Source: Anaerolineaceae bacterium (GTDB lineage: Bacteria > Chloroflexota > Anaerolineae > Promineifilales > Promineifilaceae). Taken from it: DNA of 57,305 bases. The position numbers and the translations under genes were made by a program. The stretch is from assembly GCA_002699125.1 (NCBI GenBank), contig PABI01000131.1, positions 1 to 57,305 of the forward strand, given 5' to 3'. Of this stretch, positions 7,354-15,961 are shown in pieces (the stretch's first letter is position 1; each line of letters begins with the position of its first letter). The notes beneath the pieces were generated by a model. That model saw only the letters and a list, made by a program, of their open reading frames with translations, did not search any database and was not told the DNA's origin.

Positions 7354-8541
7354 ATGCAGACACGAAAAAGATTTTTGAGTATTTTACTGGCGCTGGTGGT
7401 GTTGGCCGGAACGGCCGTAGCCATTGGCGCGTTTGTCATTCCCACCGCAGAAGATTTGCTGGTGCAGGCGCTGGAAACCAGCCAGACCATCACTGACGGC
7501 CATGCCATTGTCGAGGTGTCGCTAGACATTCCTGACAATGCAATGAGCGGCACCGTCGAAGCATGGGGCCGCTTGGATGCCGGTCCCAACGGCGAACCCG
7601 CCTTCCGCATTGAGGTGCTCACTGCGGATGATGCCGAACTCATCGGCACCATTGCCGTCAGCGACGGCACGCAGTTTTGGCTGTGGAACCCCACAGAAAA
7701 CGTGGTGCTGACCGGCCAGTATGAAGACCTATACGCTCGCCTCGCCGAAGAGATGGCTGCCGCAGAGGAATTTGCGGGGCCAGAGTTCGACCATAACTTC
7801 GAGCCTGAGGGCGACTTTGACGAAGCCGAAATCCCTGAAACGCCCGAAGAAGCGGTGGCGAAACTGCTTGAATATTTCACCGCCGAACGGGCTGGCTCTA
7901 ACGTGATTGGCGACACCAACGTCAACGCCGTTCGCCTCATCCCCATCCCTGAACAAATGCCGGAAGAAGTGCGCGCCGCTGGCGGCCTGCTCAACGTCTG
8001 GCTGCGTGATGGCGACAGTGCGCCTGTTGGAATCGAGTACGTTGGCAGTGCGCTTGGCTCCGGCGTGGCCCGGGCCACATTCCTGGAAACCAATCAAGGC
8101 ATTGATGACGCCGTCTTCACCTTCACCATCCCCGAAGGCGCAACGGTGATTGATGCTGCCGAAATCGAACTGCCGGACAAGGACGAACTGGAAGCGGCAG
8201 CCGCTGTTGAACCAGACTTCGACCTGCTTTCCCCCACAACTTTGCCCGACGAAGCCACGCTGCGCGAAACGACCAACGTGGGTGGCGCAATTGTGGAGCG
8301 GTATGGCTTGCCTAACGGCCGTTCCTTCACATTTGCGCAAGGGCGTACGGCCGTTAATCTCACCCCAGAAGAAGGCGGCGAAAGCGTGACCGTGCGTGGT
8401 GTACCGGGGATGCTGTACACGGAAGACGGCCCCGGCCAAAGCCGCACCTTGCTCAACTGGTCCGAGGGTGAGATCCAATACTGGATCGGCGGCGACCTGA
8501 CCGGCGAAGAAGCGTTGGCCATCGCGGAATCGCTCCAATAA
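7354..8541 (+). CDS. Exported LolA/RseB-like protein with DUF4367-type C-terminal domain
   Basis: The 395-residue product starts with a signal anchor (FLSILLALVVLAGTAVAIGAF). The N-terminal domain, about residues 30-265, has the LolA/RseB-like pattern: ALETSQTITDGHAIVEV, then paired strands with GTQFWLWNPTENVVLTGQY. The C-terminal domain (about 275-395: LSPTTLPDEATL, VNLTPEEGGESVTVRGVPG, TLLNWSEGEIQYWIGGDL, GEEALAIAESLQ) resembles DUF4367. Such proteins bind lipids or regulate anti-sigma factors outside the membrane. GGAG lies 7 bases before the ATG. It precedes the MacB-like ABC gene and may work with it, a context inference. Highly acidic, as expected for an exported domain. Confidence 0.65.
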   Translation: MQTRKRFLSILLALVVLAGTAVAIGAFVIPTAEDLLVQALETSQTITDGHAIVEVSLDIPDNAMSGTVEAWGRLDAGPNGEPAFRIEVLTADDAELIGTIAVSDGTQFWLWNPTENVVLTGQYEDLYARLAEEMAAAEEFAGPEFDHNFEPEGDFDEAEIPETPEEAVAKLLEYFTAERAGSNVIGDTNVNAVRLIPIPEQMPEEVRAAGGLLNVWLRDGDSAPVGIEYVGSALGSGVARATFLETNQGIDDAVFTFTIPEGATVIDAAEIELPDKDELEAAAAVEPDFDLLSPTTLPDEATLRETTNVGGAIVERYGLPNGRSFTFAQGRTAVNLTPEEGGESVTVRGVPGMLYTEDGPGQSRTLLNWSEGEIQYWIGGDLTGEEALAIAESLQ

Positions 8542-8549
8542 AAAACAGG

Positions 8550-8628
8550 AGATTAGTTGATTGGAGATTGGAGATTTTTGTTTAACCCAATCTCCAATCT
8601 CTAAACTCCAGTCTCCAATTTCTAATCT
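8550..8628. repeat. Word-repeat hairpin abutting the ABC transporter start codon
   Basis: GAGATTGGAGATT (8564-8576) pairs exactly with AATCTCCAATCTC (8589-8601), and AGATTAG (8550-8556) with CTAATCT (8622-8628). The last base of the right arm is the base before the ATG at 8629, and no ribosome binding site is seen. The hairpin would therefore hold the translation start. Confidence 0.7.
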
Positions 8629-10704
8629 ATGACAGACCCAATCAAACTAACCAACCTCGCCCGCCACTTTGAGCGCGGCGGCATGGACGTTCAGGCGCTG
8701 CGCGGCGTCGATTTATCCGTTGAGCCCGGCGAATTTGTGGCTCTGGTCGGCCCATCCGGCTCCGGCAAGTCAACTTTGCTCAACCTGCTGGGCGGGCTGG
8801 ACCGGGCCACGGCGGGCGAGCTGTGGCTCAACGGCACGGCGCTGCACAGCGCTACCGAAGCCGACCGCACCCTGCATCGCCGCCGGCGCATTGGCTTTAT
8901 CTTCCAAAGCTTTAACCTGCTGCCCCGCCTTACCGCCCTGGAAAATGTGGCCGTGCCCCTGATGCTTTCCGGCGTCAGCCTGGCCGAGCGGGAAGCGCGG
9001 GCCAAAGCGCTGCTGGAAAAAGTGGGTCTGGGCCACCGGCTGGACCATTACCCAACAGAATTATCGGGCGGTGAGCAGCAGCGAACGGCCGTCGCCCGCG
9101 CCCTCATCCACAACCCAAGCCTTATTCTGGCCGATGAACCCACCGGCAACCTCGACTCTAAAACGGGCGAAGAGGTGATGGCCCTGCTCAAGGAACTCAA
9201 CCGAGAGCAAGGCATCATCCTCATCGTCGTCACCCACGACGAAGAAGTGGCCGCCTACGCCGACCGCATCGTCAAGCTCCGCGACGGCAACATCGTTGAA
9301 GAACTCGTTGGCTCCGGCCGGTCTCCAGACCGAGCCGGAATGTGGCACGGCGAGGACGCCGGCCACAGCGCAGAAAATGCAGATTCTCCTAATCAAAAAA
9401 ATCAGGGGAATCAGGTAAATCTGCGTTCTATTAAGGGCGGGTTGCAGTTCAGCGACATCATCCGCCAGGCGCTCAGCAATCTGCGCCGCCGGCCGGTGCG
9501 CAACGTGCTGACCGCTGGCGGTGTGCTCATTGGCATTGTCACCCTGGTGGCGATGGTTTCTTTTGGCGTGGGCGTGCAGCGCGAAGTACAGCGCAACTTC
9601 GAGAGCATCGGCCTGGAAAACCTATTCGTCCGACCCATCTACGACGAACCCGATGTGTTTGACCCCTTTGCCGAGCCAGCGCCGCAAACGCCCATCACGC
9701 CGGAGATGGTGGCCCAAATTGAGCAACTTCCTGACGTCGTTGGCGTGACGCCGGAGCTACAGCTGCCCTTTAGCATCGATATCGCCCTGACTTATGGCGA
9801 CACCTCGCTGCCCATCCGTGTGACCGATGGCAACGAGCCGGAGTTTAACTTTGGCAACGAGCCGGAACCGCTGGCCGGTTCTTTTCTGGACAGCCGGGCC
9901 ACTGCCGGTACGGTGCTGGTCAAGGGCGTGGCTGATTCATTATTGGCCGAAGGCGAATCGTACGACAGCCTGATCGGTGAGGAAGTTGTTTTGACAGTTC
10001 AACTGCCGCGCGGTGAAATGGAAACGTTCACCAGCGAGATTGTGGGCGTGCGCGACGGCTTTGGCGGCAGCATCATCGAGCTGGGGCTGGCGGAGCGGGA
10101 AGCGATTCTGGCCTGGTGGTTCAACGAGCCAAATTTTTTGCAGACGGAAGGGTACGATAGCTTGACGGTGCAGACGACGGATTTGGGGGCGATAACGGCC
10201 GTATCCACCCAAATCGAAGAGCTTGGCCTGCAAACCCAATCACTGGAAGCCATTCTGAACGTGGCCAACCAGGTGCTGGGGCTGATGCAGGCCTTGCTGG
10301 GTTCCGTCGGCGGGCTGGCACTGCTGGTGGCTGCCCTCGGCGTGGCCAACACGATGATGATGGCCATTTACGAGCGCACCCGTGAGATTGGCGTGCTCAA
10401 GGCGCTGGGTGCGTCAGCCGGCGAGATTCGAGCGCTGTTTACCGTGGAAGCGGCGATGTTGGGGCTGCTCGGCGGCTTCTTTGGCCTCATTTTTGGCACG
10501 CTGCTGGGGCGATTGGTGGACTGGATTGGCCACCGTTTTTTGATTGCCGAAGGGGTTACGGGGATTGGCCAGCTATCTGTGGTGCCCTGGTGGCTGGCGC
10601 TTGGTTCGCTGGCCTTTGCCGCCTTCATTGGCGTTGTAGCTGGGCTGTACCCTGCAGCCCGCGCGGCGCGGCTGGATCCGGTGGCGGCTTTACGGCATGA
10701 GTAA
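8629..10704 (+). CDS. MacB-type ABC exporter, ATPase and permease fused
   Basis: Residues about 1-225 are an ABC ATPase of the LolD/MacB group: Walker A GPSGSGKST, Q-loop FQSFNLLPRLTALENV, signature LSGGEQQR, Walker B LILADEPTG and H-loop VVTHDEE. Residues about 280-691 are a MacB/FtsX-type permease: a first helix NVLTAGGVLIGIVTLVAMVS, a large extracytoplasmic domain, then three helices containing LGVANTMMMAIYERTREIGV and LGASAGEIRALF, the typical coupling segment. Such proteins export peptides, lipoproteins or lipids by mechanotransmission. The order ATPase-then-permease matches MacB. The linker (residues about 228-268) is polar and encoded by hairpin-forming intergenic-type repeats, so the fusion may be recent. 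The gene after it is convergent. Confidence 0.85.
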   Translation: MTDPIKLTNLARHFERGGMDVQALRGVDLSVEPGEFVALVGPSGSGKSTLLNLLGGLDRATAGELWLNGTALHSATEADRTLHRRRRIGFIFQSFNLLPRLTALENVAVPLMLSGVSLAEREARAKALLEKVGLGHRLDHYPTELSGGEQQRTAVARALIHNPSLILADEPTGNLDSKTGEEVMALLKELNREQGIILIVVTHDEEVAAYADRIVKLRDGNIVEELVGSGRSPDRAGMWHGEDAGHSAENADSPNQKNQGNQVNLRSIKGGLQFSDIIRQALSNLRRRPVRNVLTAGGVLIGIVTLVAMVSFGVGVQREVQRNFESIGLENLFVRPIYDEPDVFDPFAEPAPQTPITPEMVAQIEQLPDVVGVTPELQLPFSIDIALTYGDTSLPIRVTDGNEPEFNFGNEPEPLAGSFLDSRATAGTVLVKGVADSLLAEGESYDSLIGEEVVLTVQLPRGEMETFTSEIVGVRDGFGGSIIELGLAEREAILAWWFNEPNFLQTEGYDSLTVQTTDLGAITAVSTQIEELGLQTQSLEAILNVANQVLGLMQALLGSVGGLALLVAALGVANTMMMAIYERTREIGVLKALGASAGEIRALFTVEAAMLGLLGGFFGLIFGTLLGRLVDWIGHRFLIAEGVTGIGQLSVVPWWLALGSLAFAAFIGVVAGLYPAARAARLDPVAALRHE
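9313..9431 (+). repeat. Intergenic-type hairpins inside a coding linker
   Basis: Within the ABC fusion gene, TCCGGCCGGTCT pairs with AGACCGAGCCGGA (one bulged G), and GCAGATTCTCCTAAT pairs imperfectly with ATCAGGTAAATCTGC. The latter uses the same GCAGATT/AATCTGC words seen in true intergenic hairpins of this window (32062-32130). The reading frame stays open across it. Confidence 0.55.
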
Positions 10705-10708
10705 TTGT

Positions 10709-11374
10709 TTACATTAGGGTTGGTTGGCAATCCAGCAGGATATGGTAAACCGTTAGTGTTGAATCGACGCTAGTTCTGGAATGTTCGCTTCGCCACTCTA
10801 ATTTGAACTCTTCACAGATTTCACATGGTTCTTGCTCTCTAGCCATTTTTAGAGCAGAACTCTTTAAATTGATTGCCTGAATTAATTTATCTTTCCAAAG
10901 TTCTAGATCATCAGAAAGAACGTAACCGATCATCCCGACTTCGGGAAAACGAGCAGTGTAGTCTGCGTATTCCCCTTCTAGAAATCGTCCCAAACCACTT
11001 GGATTAATATAGTTATCGGTTCGTTGATAACGCTTTTTCCAGTTCAATACCTTGGCTTCAAAAACATACTGTGGTCGCCCACGACCGGTAAACTCAATGA
11101 TCAAATCAATTTCGTTGCGTTTTTTACCTGTTCTCTTGCCACCGGATATAGGATCTTCGTTCTTAACTGCATAATTCGCCATCCACCTTTCCTTTTGTTC
11201 CATGAGCAAAATTTGGATATTTTGATACAGAATGTCTGAGATTTCTTCTTCATCTTCAGTATTGAGTTGAGGTCTTGCTTGCTTATGCCCCCATGCAAGA
11301 AGCAAGTGGGCATGTAGCCTCAATGACTTGCTGTAGATTTCAGAAAATTGTGGACTAACTTCTGTCTGTTTCAA
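10709..11374 (-). CDS. PD-(D/E)XK-like restriction endonuclease candidate
   Basis: The 221-residue protein carries a likely nuclease core at about residues 85-115: NEIDLIIEFTGRGRPQYVFEAKVLNW, read as D-x(n)-E-x-K within paired strands. An upstream glutamate in the helix ISDILYQNIQILLMEQKE could complete the site. Four cysteines near the C terminus (EPCEICEEF, LLDCQ) are of unknown role. It lies 13 bases downstream of the DNA methyltransferase gene on the same strand, so the pair looks like a restriction-modification or related defence module. Base composition is AT-rich like the methyltransferase and unlike the flanks. The nuclease call rests on motif spacing only. Confidence 0.6.
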   Translation of the reverse strand: MKQTEVSPQFSEIYSKSLRLHAHLLLAWGHKQARPQLNTEDEEEISDILYQNIQILLMEQKERWMANYAVKNEDPISGGKRTGKKRNEIDLIIEFTGRGRPQYVFEAKVLNWKKRYQRTDNYINPSGLGRFLEGEYADYTARFPEVGMIGYVLSDDLELWKDKLIQAINLKSSALKMAREQEPCEICEEFKLEWRSEHSRTSVDSTLTVYHILLDCQPTLM

Positions 11375-11387
11375 AATGAGTTGACAA

Positions 11388-13522
11388 TTATGCTGGCACT
11401 AGAACTGAATTGATAATATCGGTAGCATCTTGTAACGCCTGTGTTCTTGTCCAATCAATGCGGCGTGCTGGTTTGTAGATATAAATGTTTGGCCCATCAA
11501 AGACCCGTAAGCCCCGTTGGATATATGCCCATTGACTAAACGGTTCTTGTAAGCTGTCACGCAATTCACTAAATAGAGATGAATTACTGAGTTGAATATT
11601 CTCTAAACTTATTGGATGTAGTTCTTGTTGATTTGTAATTTCAACCTTACATTCAATAAACTCATCTGAATATGTTATCGAAACACGATGATGCGCTGCT
11701 TTCATACTGAAACTGTCTAATTCATCACGCAGTTCTTTTGCATAATAGAGCAGTTCGTCCTGACTGGGTGGAGCCGTGATCTCATGCCATGCAGATGGTG
11801 TATCGAGCGCTAATTTTGTACTTGTAAACTCTTTAGAAAGTAAATAAATATCAGTGGGTAAGTTCAAGATTTCTTGCAATTCTTGGTCCAGATGATCTTG
11901 AAGGGATCTTTTTAACTGATCAGAAAATTCATCAGTTTTCTTTTTCTCTGATTTTGATAAACCATCAGGCAAGTATAGAGATTCCAAAATATCTAGATCG
12001 GTCGGTTTGCCATCAAATATTAATTGGTTTGCCCTGGAGGCAAGAAGTTTACTTACAAACTGTTTGATTTCTTTTTGCTCAAAAGAAGCCAAGGTGTCAT
12101 ACAGATCGGCCAACTCCATTGACTGTTGAGGAGAAATATTAGGTACTGGAATTCGCCGGACCTCAGTGGTGACAACACTTTGCCGTTGACGAAAAAATCC
12201 CCATTCAGGTACATTAAAAAACAAATAGTATGTGACTAAACTTGAATTAAGATATGCAGCAAGCGCTTTAAGTAATGTTTTATTTTGAGGAGTGTCAGAC
12301 GCAGATATTCCCATTTGTCTTGGTTGGACAATGAAATCTTGTTCACTATAGACCATACAATTCCAACCAGGATGTAAAAAAATATGAGGCGCTTTATTAA
12401 TCTCTAAACCGCTTCGTCCCCCTCGCTTACGCAAATAGTACTTGTCATTGACTTCTAAAGTACTTGGCTCAACAAAGAATCTGGGTCGAATCGGTAAATC
12501 ATTATATTTTTCAGAATTGAATCTATGAGTGTCTTTCAAATCGGGTAGATATTCAACGATCTCCTCGGTTTCTGACGAATATCGAAGTTGTGCCCCTTCT
12601 CTGGGTAATTTCTTCCCCCAGCCTTGCAATTGACAAAACGATTCCAGTGTATTGGGATACAAGTAACGCAAGCGTTCAATAGCTCGTTTATCTCGCTGAT
12701 TACCCCACAAGGCTAATTTCCAAGTTTCTGTTTCTCCAAGCAAAGTTTCATCTAAATCAACAATTTGGATCTCATTTTCATTAATGGTTATAACCCACGG
12801 GCGCTTATTACCATCAGCTACTTGATTGATGGAAAAAGGACCATAGTGGACAACCGGAGATGATGAAGTTTTACGTGGCGCTATTTGATAAATAAAAGTT
12901 GCTGCAGGTAATGTGCCTCGTTTATCAAACAGCACTTCTCTTAAATTAGCAAAGTTAGTAATTCGTTGAACGTTAAACGTTGAAAAGAAGCGTTGTCGGT
13001 ACTGCTTTGATTTCACATTGACGAGACTGGTAGCCGGCATTAGCAGTCCTACTAAACCATCTGATTGCAAAAATTCCTTGACTCGCCAGCTAAAAGCTTC
13101 CGCAACGCTTTTATCACCTACCGGATAATCTGTTGAATTTCTATCTATCCATTCACCAGCGCTTAGCTGCTCTTTCTTAGTTGCTTTTACCCAAGGAGGA
13201 TTACCTATAATCCAATCAAATTTTTGCTTTTTTTCAGAGAAAGGTGATTCGGACTCAAAAAAGTCGCCTTCAAATATGCGTTGATTGTGGAGTGATGGGA
13301 ATTGAAATTCTCGATTTTTGTGCAACTCACTTGGCTTAACATAATGGAGCAGTGTCAAAATAAGGCTGAATTCTGTGACAAAACAAGCATCAAGTTCCCT
13401 TTCAACTCCGTAGATGCTTTCCATCAGAATATCGCGCAATATATTTGGCGACATTGGATTGCCTTTTTGTAGCTCCTTTTCAATTAAGCGCCGATAAACT
13501 AGAACCAAGAACACACCTGACC
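11388..13522 (-). CDS. DNA methyltransferase, 3' exon (split by group II intron)
   Basis: This is the second exon of a 1064-residue N6-adenine methyltransferase; exon 1 is 15962-17021. It begins with two bases completing the Gly codon, then S-G-V-F of motif I (DPACG-SG). Motif IV is FDWIIGNPPWVKA, the NPPW of Eco57I/PglX-type enzymes. The rest is a target-recognition and helical region of about 500 residues (RPRFFVEPSTLEVNDKYYLR, KAPHIFLHPGWN, LKALAAYLNSSLVTYYLFFN) of the sort seen in type IIG and BREX-like PglX proteins. The open frame extends upstream into the intron to 13613, but that part is intron sequence. A PD-(D/E)XK gene follows after 13 bases. Confidence 0.85.
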
Positions 13523-13586
13523 GTAGAGTAGGGGCAGAGCGCACCTTCCGACTTTGCAGTCGGTGTGTTTCTCCACCCCTCTCACC

Positions 13587-13620
13587 GAACCGGACATGAA
13601 AGTTTCCCTTCATCCGGCTC
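13587..13620 (-). ncRNA. Group II intron domain V
   Basis: The 34-nt hairpin runs GAGCCGGATGAAGG, a GAAA tetraloop, then CTTTCATGTCCGGTTC. The outer stem GAGCCGGA/TCCGGTTC carries the catalytic AGC triad, the inner stem pairs ATGAAGG with CTTTCAT, and the loop is GNRA type. This is the most conserved part of group II ribozymes and looks intact. Domain VI and the 3' splice site follow to 13523. Confidence 0.92.
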
Positions 13621-13945
13621 TCCGGGATTGGGTACTACCCGTTCCAGGCGGTCGTCCCCAGCTAGGGGTACGAGCATGACAGTTTCGACAAAGCGTTTGG
13701 AGATTGTCCATTTGGTTTGTCCCGTTTTGTCTACGGGGGTGGTGATGGTGTACTTGGAGTTCTTTTGTGCTGCCACATTGAATACACTGATGGTTATCAC
13801 GGGCGAAGACGGCTAAACGGAGTTCAACCCAATCAGCTTTTTTCGGGAGTGGTTTGTCCTTCCCAGAATAGCGGAAAGGGCGTATCGAGAGAGGATTCAA
13901 CGGATGGGAGTGAGAACAGGTAAGGGTGTGGGTGAGTGCGAGCAT
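13610..13945 (-). pseudogene. HNH endonuclease domain of the intron protein, out of frame with the RT
   Basis: The frame encodes PLPKKADWVELRLAVFARDN, then CIQCG, LQVHHHH and LCRNCHAR: the two CxxC pairs and the HH of an HNH homing endonuclease, normally the C-terminal domain of group II intron proteins. Here it lies in another frame from the RT. Removing one G of the pair at 13858-13859 would join the frames as FWEDKPLPKKADW, a natural-looking junction, so a one-base insertion (real or a sequencing error) is the simplest explanation. The real domain starts near 13858; residues upstream of that in this frame are not meaningful. The frame ends inside domain V. Confidence 0.75.
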
Positions 13946-15320
13946 AGTAGATTCGCCGATGCAAGTCAGTCATTTGATAAAGAAACACCATTTGACCTCG
14001 TTCATCTTTGACACCCAGGTTCCAGCGGTTGTACTGCTTGTACTGTTGGCGGTGACGATATGTATTCATGACCCAGCGTGCACCGTGCTTGTGTCGCTTC
14101 TTTAACCAGAGAAATAGCCGGTCGTTTGCCCAGTAAGTCAGTTTAACAGCCGTTGTTGTCGCATTAGCGTATTCATAGTATTGGTTCCAGCCGCGCATGA
14201 CTCGGTTGAGGCTTTTAATCTTCTCCAGCGGAGACTGGTAGAAGGTATTTCGCCGGGTTTGGTTTTTGATGGTGCGTTTGAGGCGCTGAATACTTTTCTG
14301 ACTTGGTGTTACTCGTAGCCAGGGCTTGCCTTGTTTGGGGAGCTTCCACTGTACGTGAAATCCCAGAAAGTCAAAACCTTCGGTCACGTGGGTGAGATGG
14401 GTCTTTTCCATTGATAGTTCGAGGTGTAGTTTGTCCCATAACACCTGACGCGCTTCTTCTCGTATTCTTTCAGCCTCTTCTCGTGGTCCATTGCATAACA
14501 GTACAAAATCATCAGCATAACGTGTTAGGATGCAGTTTCCTATGCCCTGTTTACGGCGTTTGGCCTTCTCGTATGTGGTGAGGCTTCCGTATTTCTGCCA
14601 CCACCACAGGTCGAACTCATGGAGATAGATGTTTGCCAGTAAGGGGGAGAGTATTCCGCCCTGTGGTGTGCCTTCTTCGGTATGTTGGAAAAGTCCCTTT
14701 TCCATCAGGCCAGCCGTGAGCATGGAGGCTATAAGGGATATAACGCGTTTATCCTTCACTCGCCGTTTAACCAGTTTTATGAGAATAGCGTGCTGCACAT
14801 GGTCAAAGCAGCCTTTGATGTCACCTTCTATCACCCACAGGAACTTGTTCTGAGTGGTGATTCGACTTTGGCATACTCGAATACAGTCCATCGTTCGGCG
14901 TCCTGGACGAAAGCCATTGGAGCAGTTGAGAAAGTCACTTTCCCATATCGGTTCAAGGAGCATTTTCAGTGTCATCTGAACCACTCGGTCTTTCAGCGTC
15001 GGGATGCCAAGCGGTCGCTGTTTCCCATTGGCTTTGGGTATCCAGTGGCGTTTGACAGGTTGGGGCCGATAACTCCCTTCTTTCAATTCTTTTCGCAGAG
15101 TTTGGATGAATTCTTCCTGCGTTTTCTCTTCAGTTAGTTGTTTTCGGCTTATTCCGTCTATGCCGGCTGTGCGACTGCCTACGTTCCTTAAGACGGCCTG
15201 TAAAGCTTCTTTCAGCCATTCCTCTCGACAAACTAAATGATACAGGTCGCCAAACCGATGTCCTGGCTGCGCCTGTGCTTTCCGGGCGAAACTCTCTTGT
15301 GTCTTGCGTAACTCATTCAT
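13833..15320 (-). CDS. ltrA: Group II intron reverse transcriptase/maturase
   Basis: The 495-residue protein has RT blocks in order: KRHWIPKANGKQRPLGIPTL, the RPGRRTMDC block, VIEGDIKGCFDHV, EGTPQGGILSPLLANIYLH, catalytic RYADDFVLL with its YADD box, and FLGFHVQWKL. Domain X (maturase) follows at about residues 350-450 (KSLNRVMRGWNQYYEYAN, RWNLGVKDERGQMVFLYQM). It would splice and mobilise the intron that carries it. It stops after PLFWEGQTTPEKS because of a frame change just before the HNH domain. Maturase activity could survive this, whereas the endonuclease would be lost unless frameshifting occurs. Confidence 0.93.
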   Translation of the reverse strand: MNELRKTQESFARKAQAQPGHRFGDLYHLVCREEWLKEALQAVLRNVGSRTAGIDGISRKQLTEEKTQEEFIQTLRKELKEGSYRPQPVKRHWIPKANGKQRPLGIPTLKDRVVQMTLKMLLEPIWESDFLNCSNGFRPGRRTMDCIRVCQSRITTQNKFLWVIEGDIKGCFDHVQHAILIKLVKRRVKDKRVISLIASMLTAGLMEKGLFQHTEEGTPQGGILSPLLANIYLHEFDLWWWQKYGSLTTYEKAKRRKQGIGNCILTRYADDFVLLCNGPREEAERIREEARQVLWDKLHLELSMEKTHLTHVTEGFDFLGFHVQWKLPKQGKPWLRVTPSQKSIQRLKRTIKNQTRRNTFYQSPLEKIKSLNRVMRGWNQYYEYANATTTAVKLTYWANDRLFLWLKKRHKHGARWVMNTYRHRQQYKQYNRWNLGVKDERGQMVFLYQMTDLHRRIYYARTHPHPYLFSLPSVESSLDTPFPLFWEGQTTPEKS

Positions 15321-15961
15321 ACGTCTACAGAATGTTCCCTATTCGGTTCTCGCACACTCAAGTTTCTCTCCAATCCCTGCGGCCCTTCGCCTTGTAATGG
15401 GCTTTTCCCATTTCTGACTACTATGGCCGCTCCGACGCCCTTCCGCCACTTCAACCGCAACCTGTCCAGTCCCTGTTCAGGGACGGGCGGTCGGGCCTCC
15501 CACGTTCACTGTTTGACACTCTGCGCCGGAAGGTAGGTTTCTCCTGTACGCCCTTCCGGTATCTCCTGATACCGTCGTCATCAGCCGCTAGCTTATACCT
15601 CTTTAGCCATTGTCGGTTCACCCCATTGGACGGGCTTTTCATTGGTTTCCATGCGACAATCCAATTACCTGATGACTTCCATCCCATCCCCATCGTTTAG
15701 CAGGATGTTGACCCTCTGGACGCTTCTGGCAGAGATTTCTTGCGTAACCTTGTTCCGGCTTAGGCTTGCAGCCTTGGGGTCGTGATGGAGTGTCGCCCCG
15801 TGCCGCGTGTTCTCCGGGCTTCAGACGAATTCTGGTTCGTTTTCCTCCGCCTGCCGGATCAGCCTCAGCAGTGTTGAGGTTCACTGCTGATCCTACTGGC
15901 TTCTTTTCATCACCTCCTTTTCTTCCGTTCGGATATTGTCAAACAGCGCCTCGTGGCGCAC

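Larger units (their letters stand above)
13523..15961 (-). mobile_element. Complete group II intron, 2439 bp, inserted in methyltransferase motif I
   Basis: On the minus strand the element starts GTGCG at 15961, the canonical group II 5' end. It encodes a reverse transcriptase in the central part, has a domain V at 13620-13587, and ends CTCTAC at 13523 (AY consensus). Exon 1 ends GCATGTG and exon 2 starts GGTCAGGTGTG. Joining them reads GAT CCA GCA TGT GGG TCA GGT GTG, restoring D-P-A-C-G-S-G-V in frame. The boundaries are therefore fixed both by intron consensus and by protein restoration. The 640 bases before the RT gene are domains I-III. Confidence 0.93.

Noticed and set aside
11388..13613. 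A 741-residue protein starting at 13613
   Set aside because: Its first 30 residues are group II intron domain V/VI sequence; the true coding part is exon 2 from 13522, joined to exon 1.
15451..15884. Short minus-strand frames upstream of the RT gene
   Set aside because: They lie in intron domains I-III, a structured RNA region, and resemble no protein.
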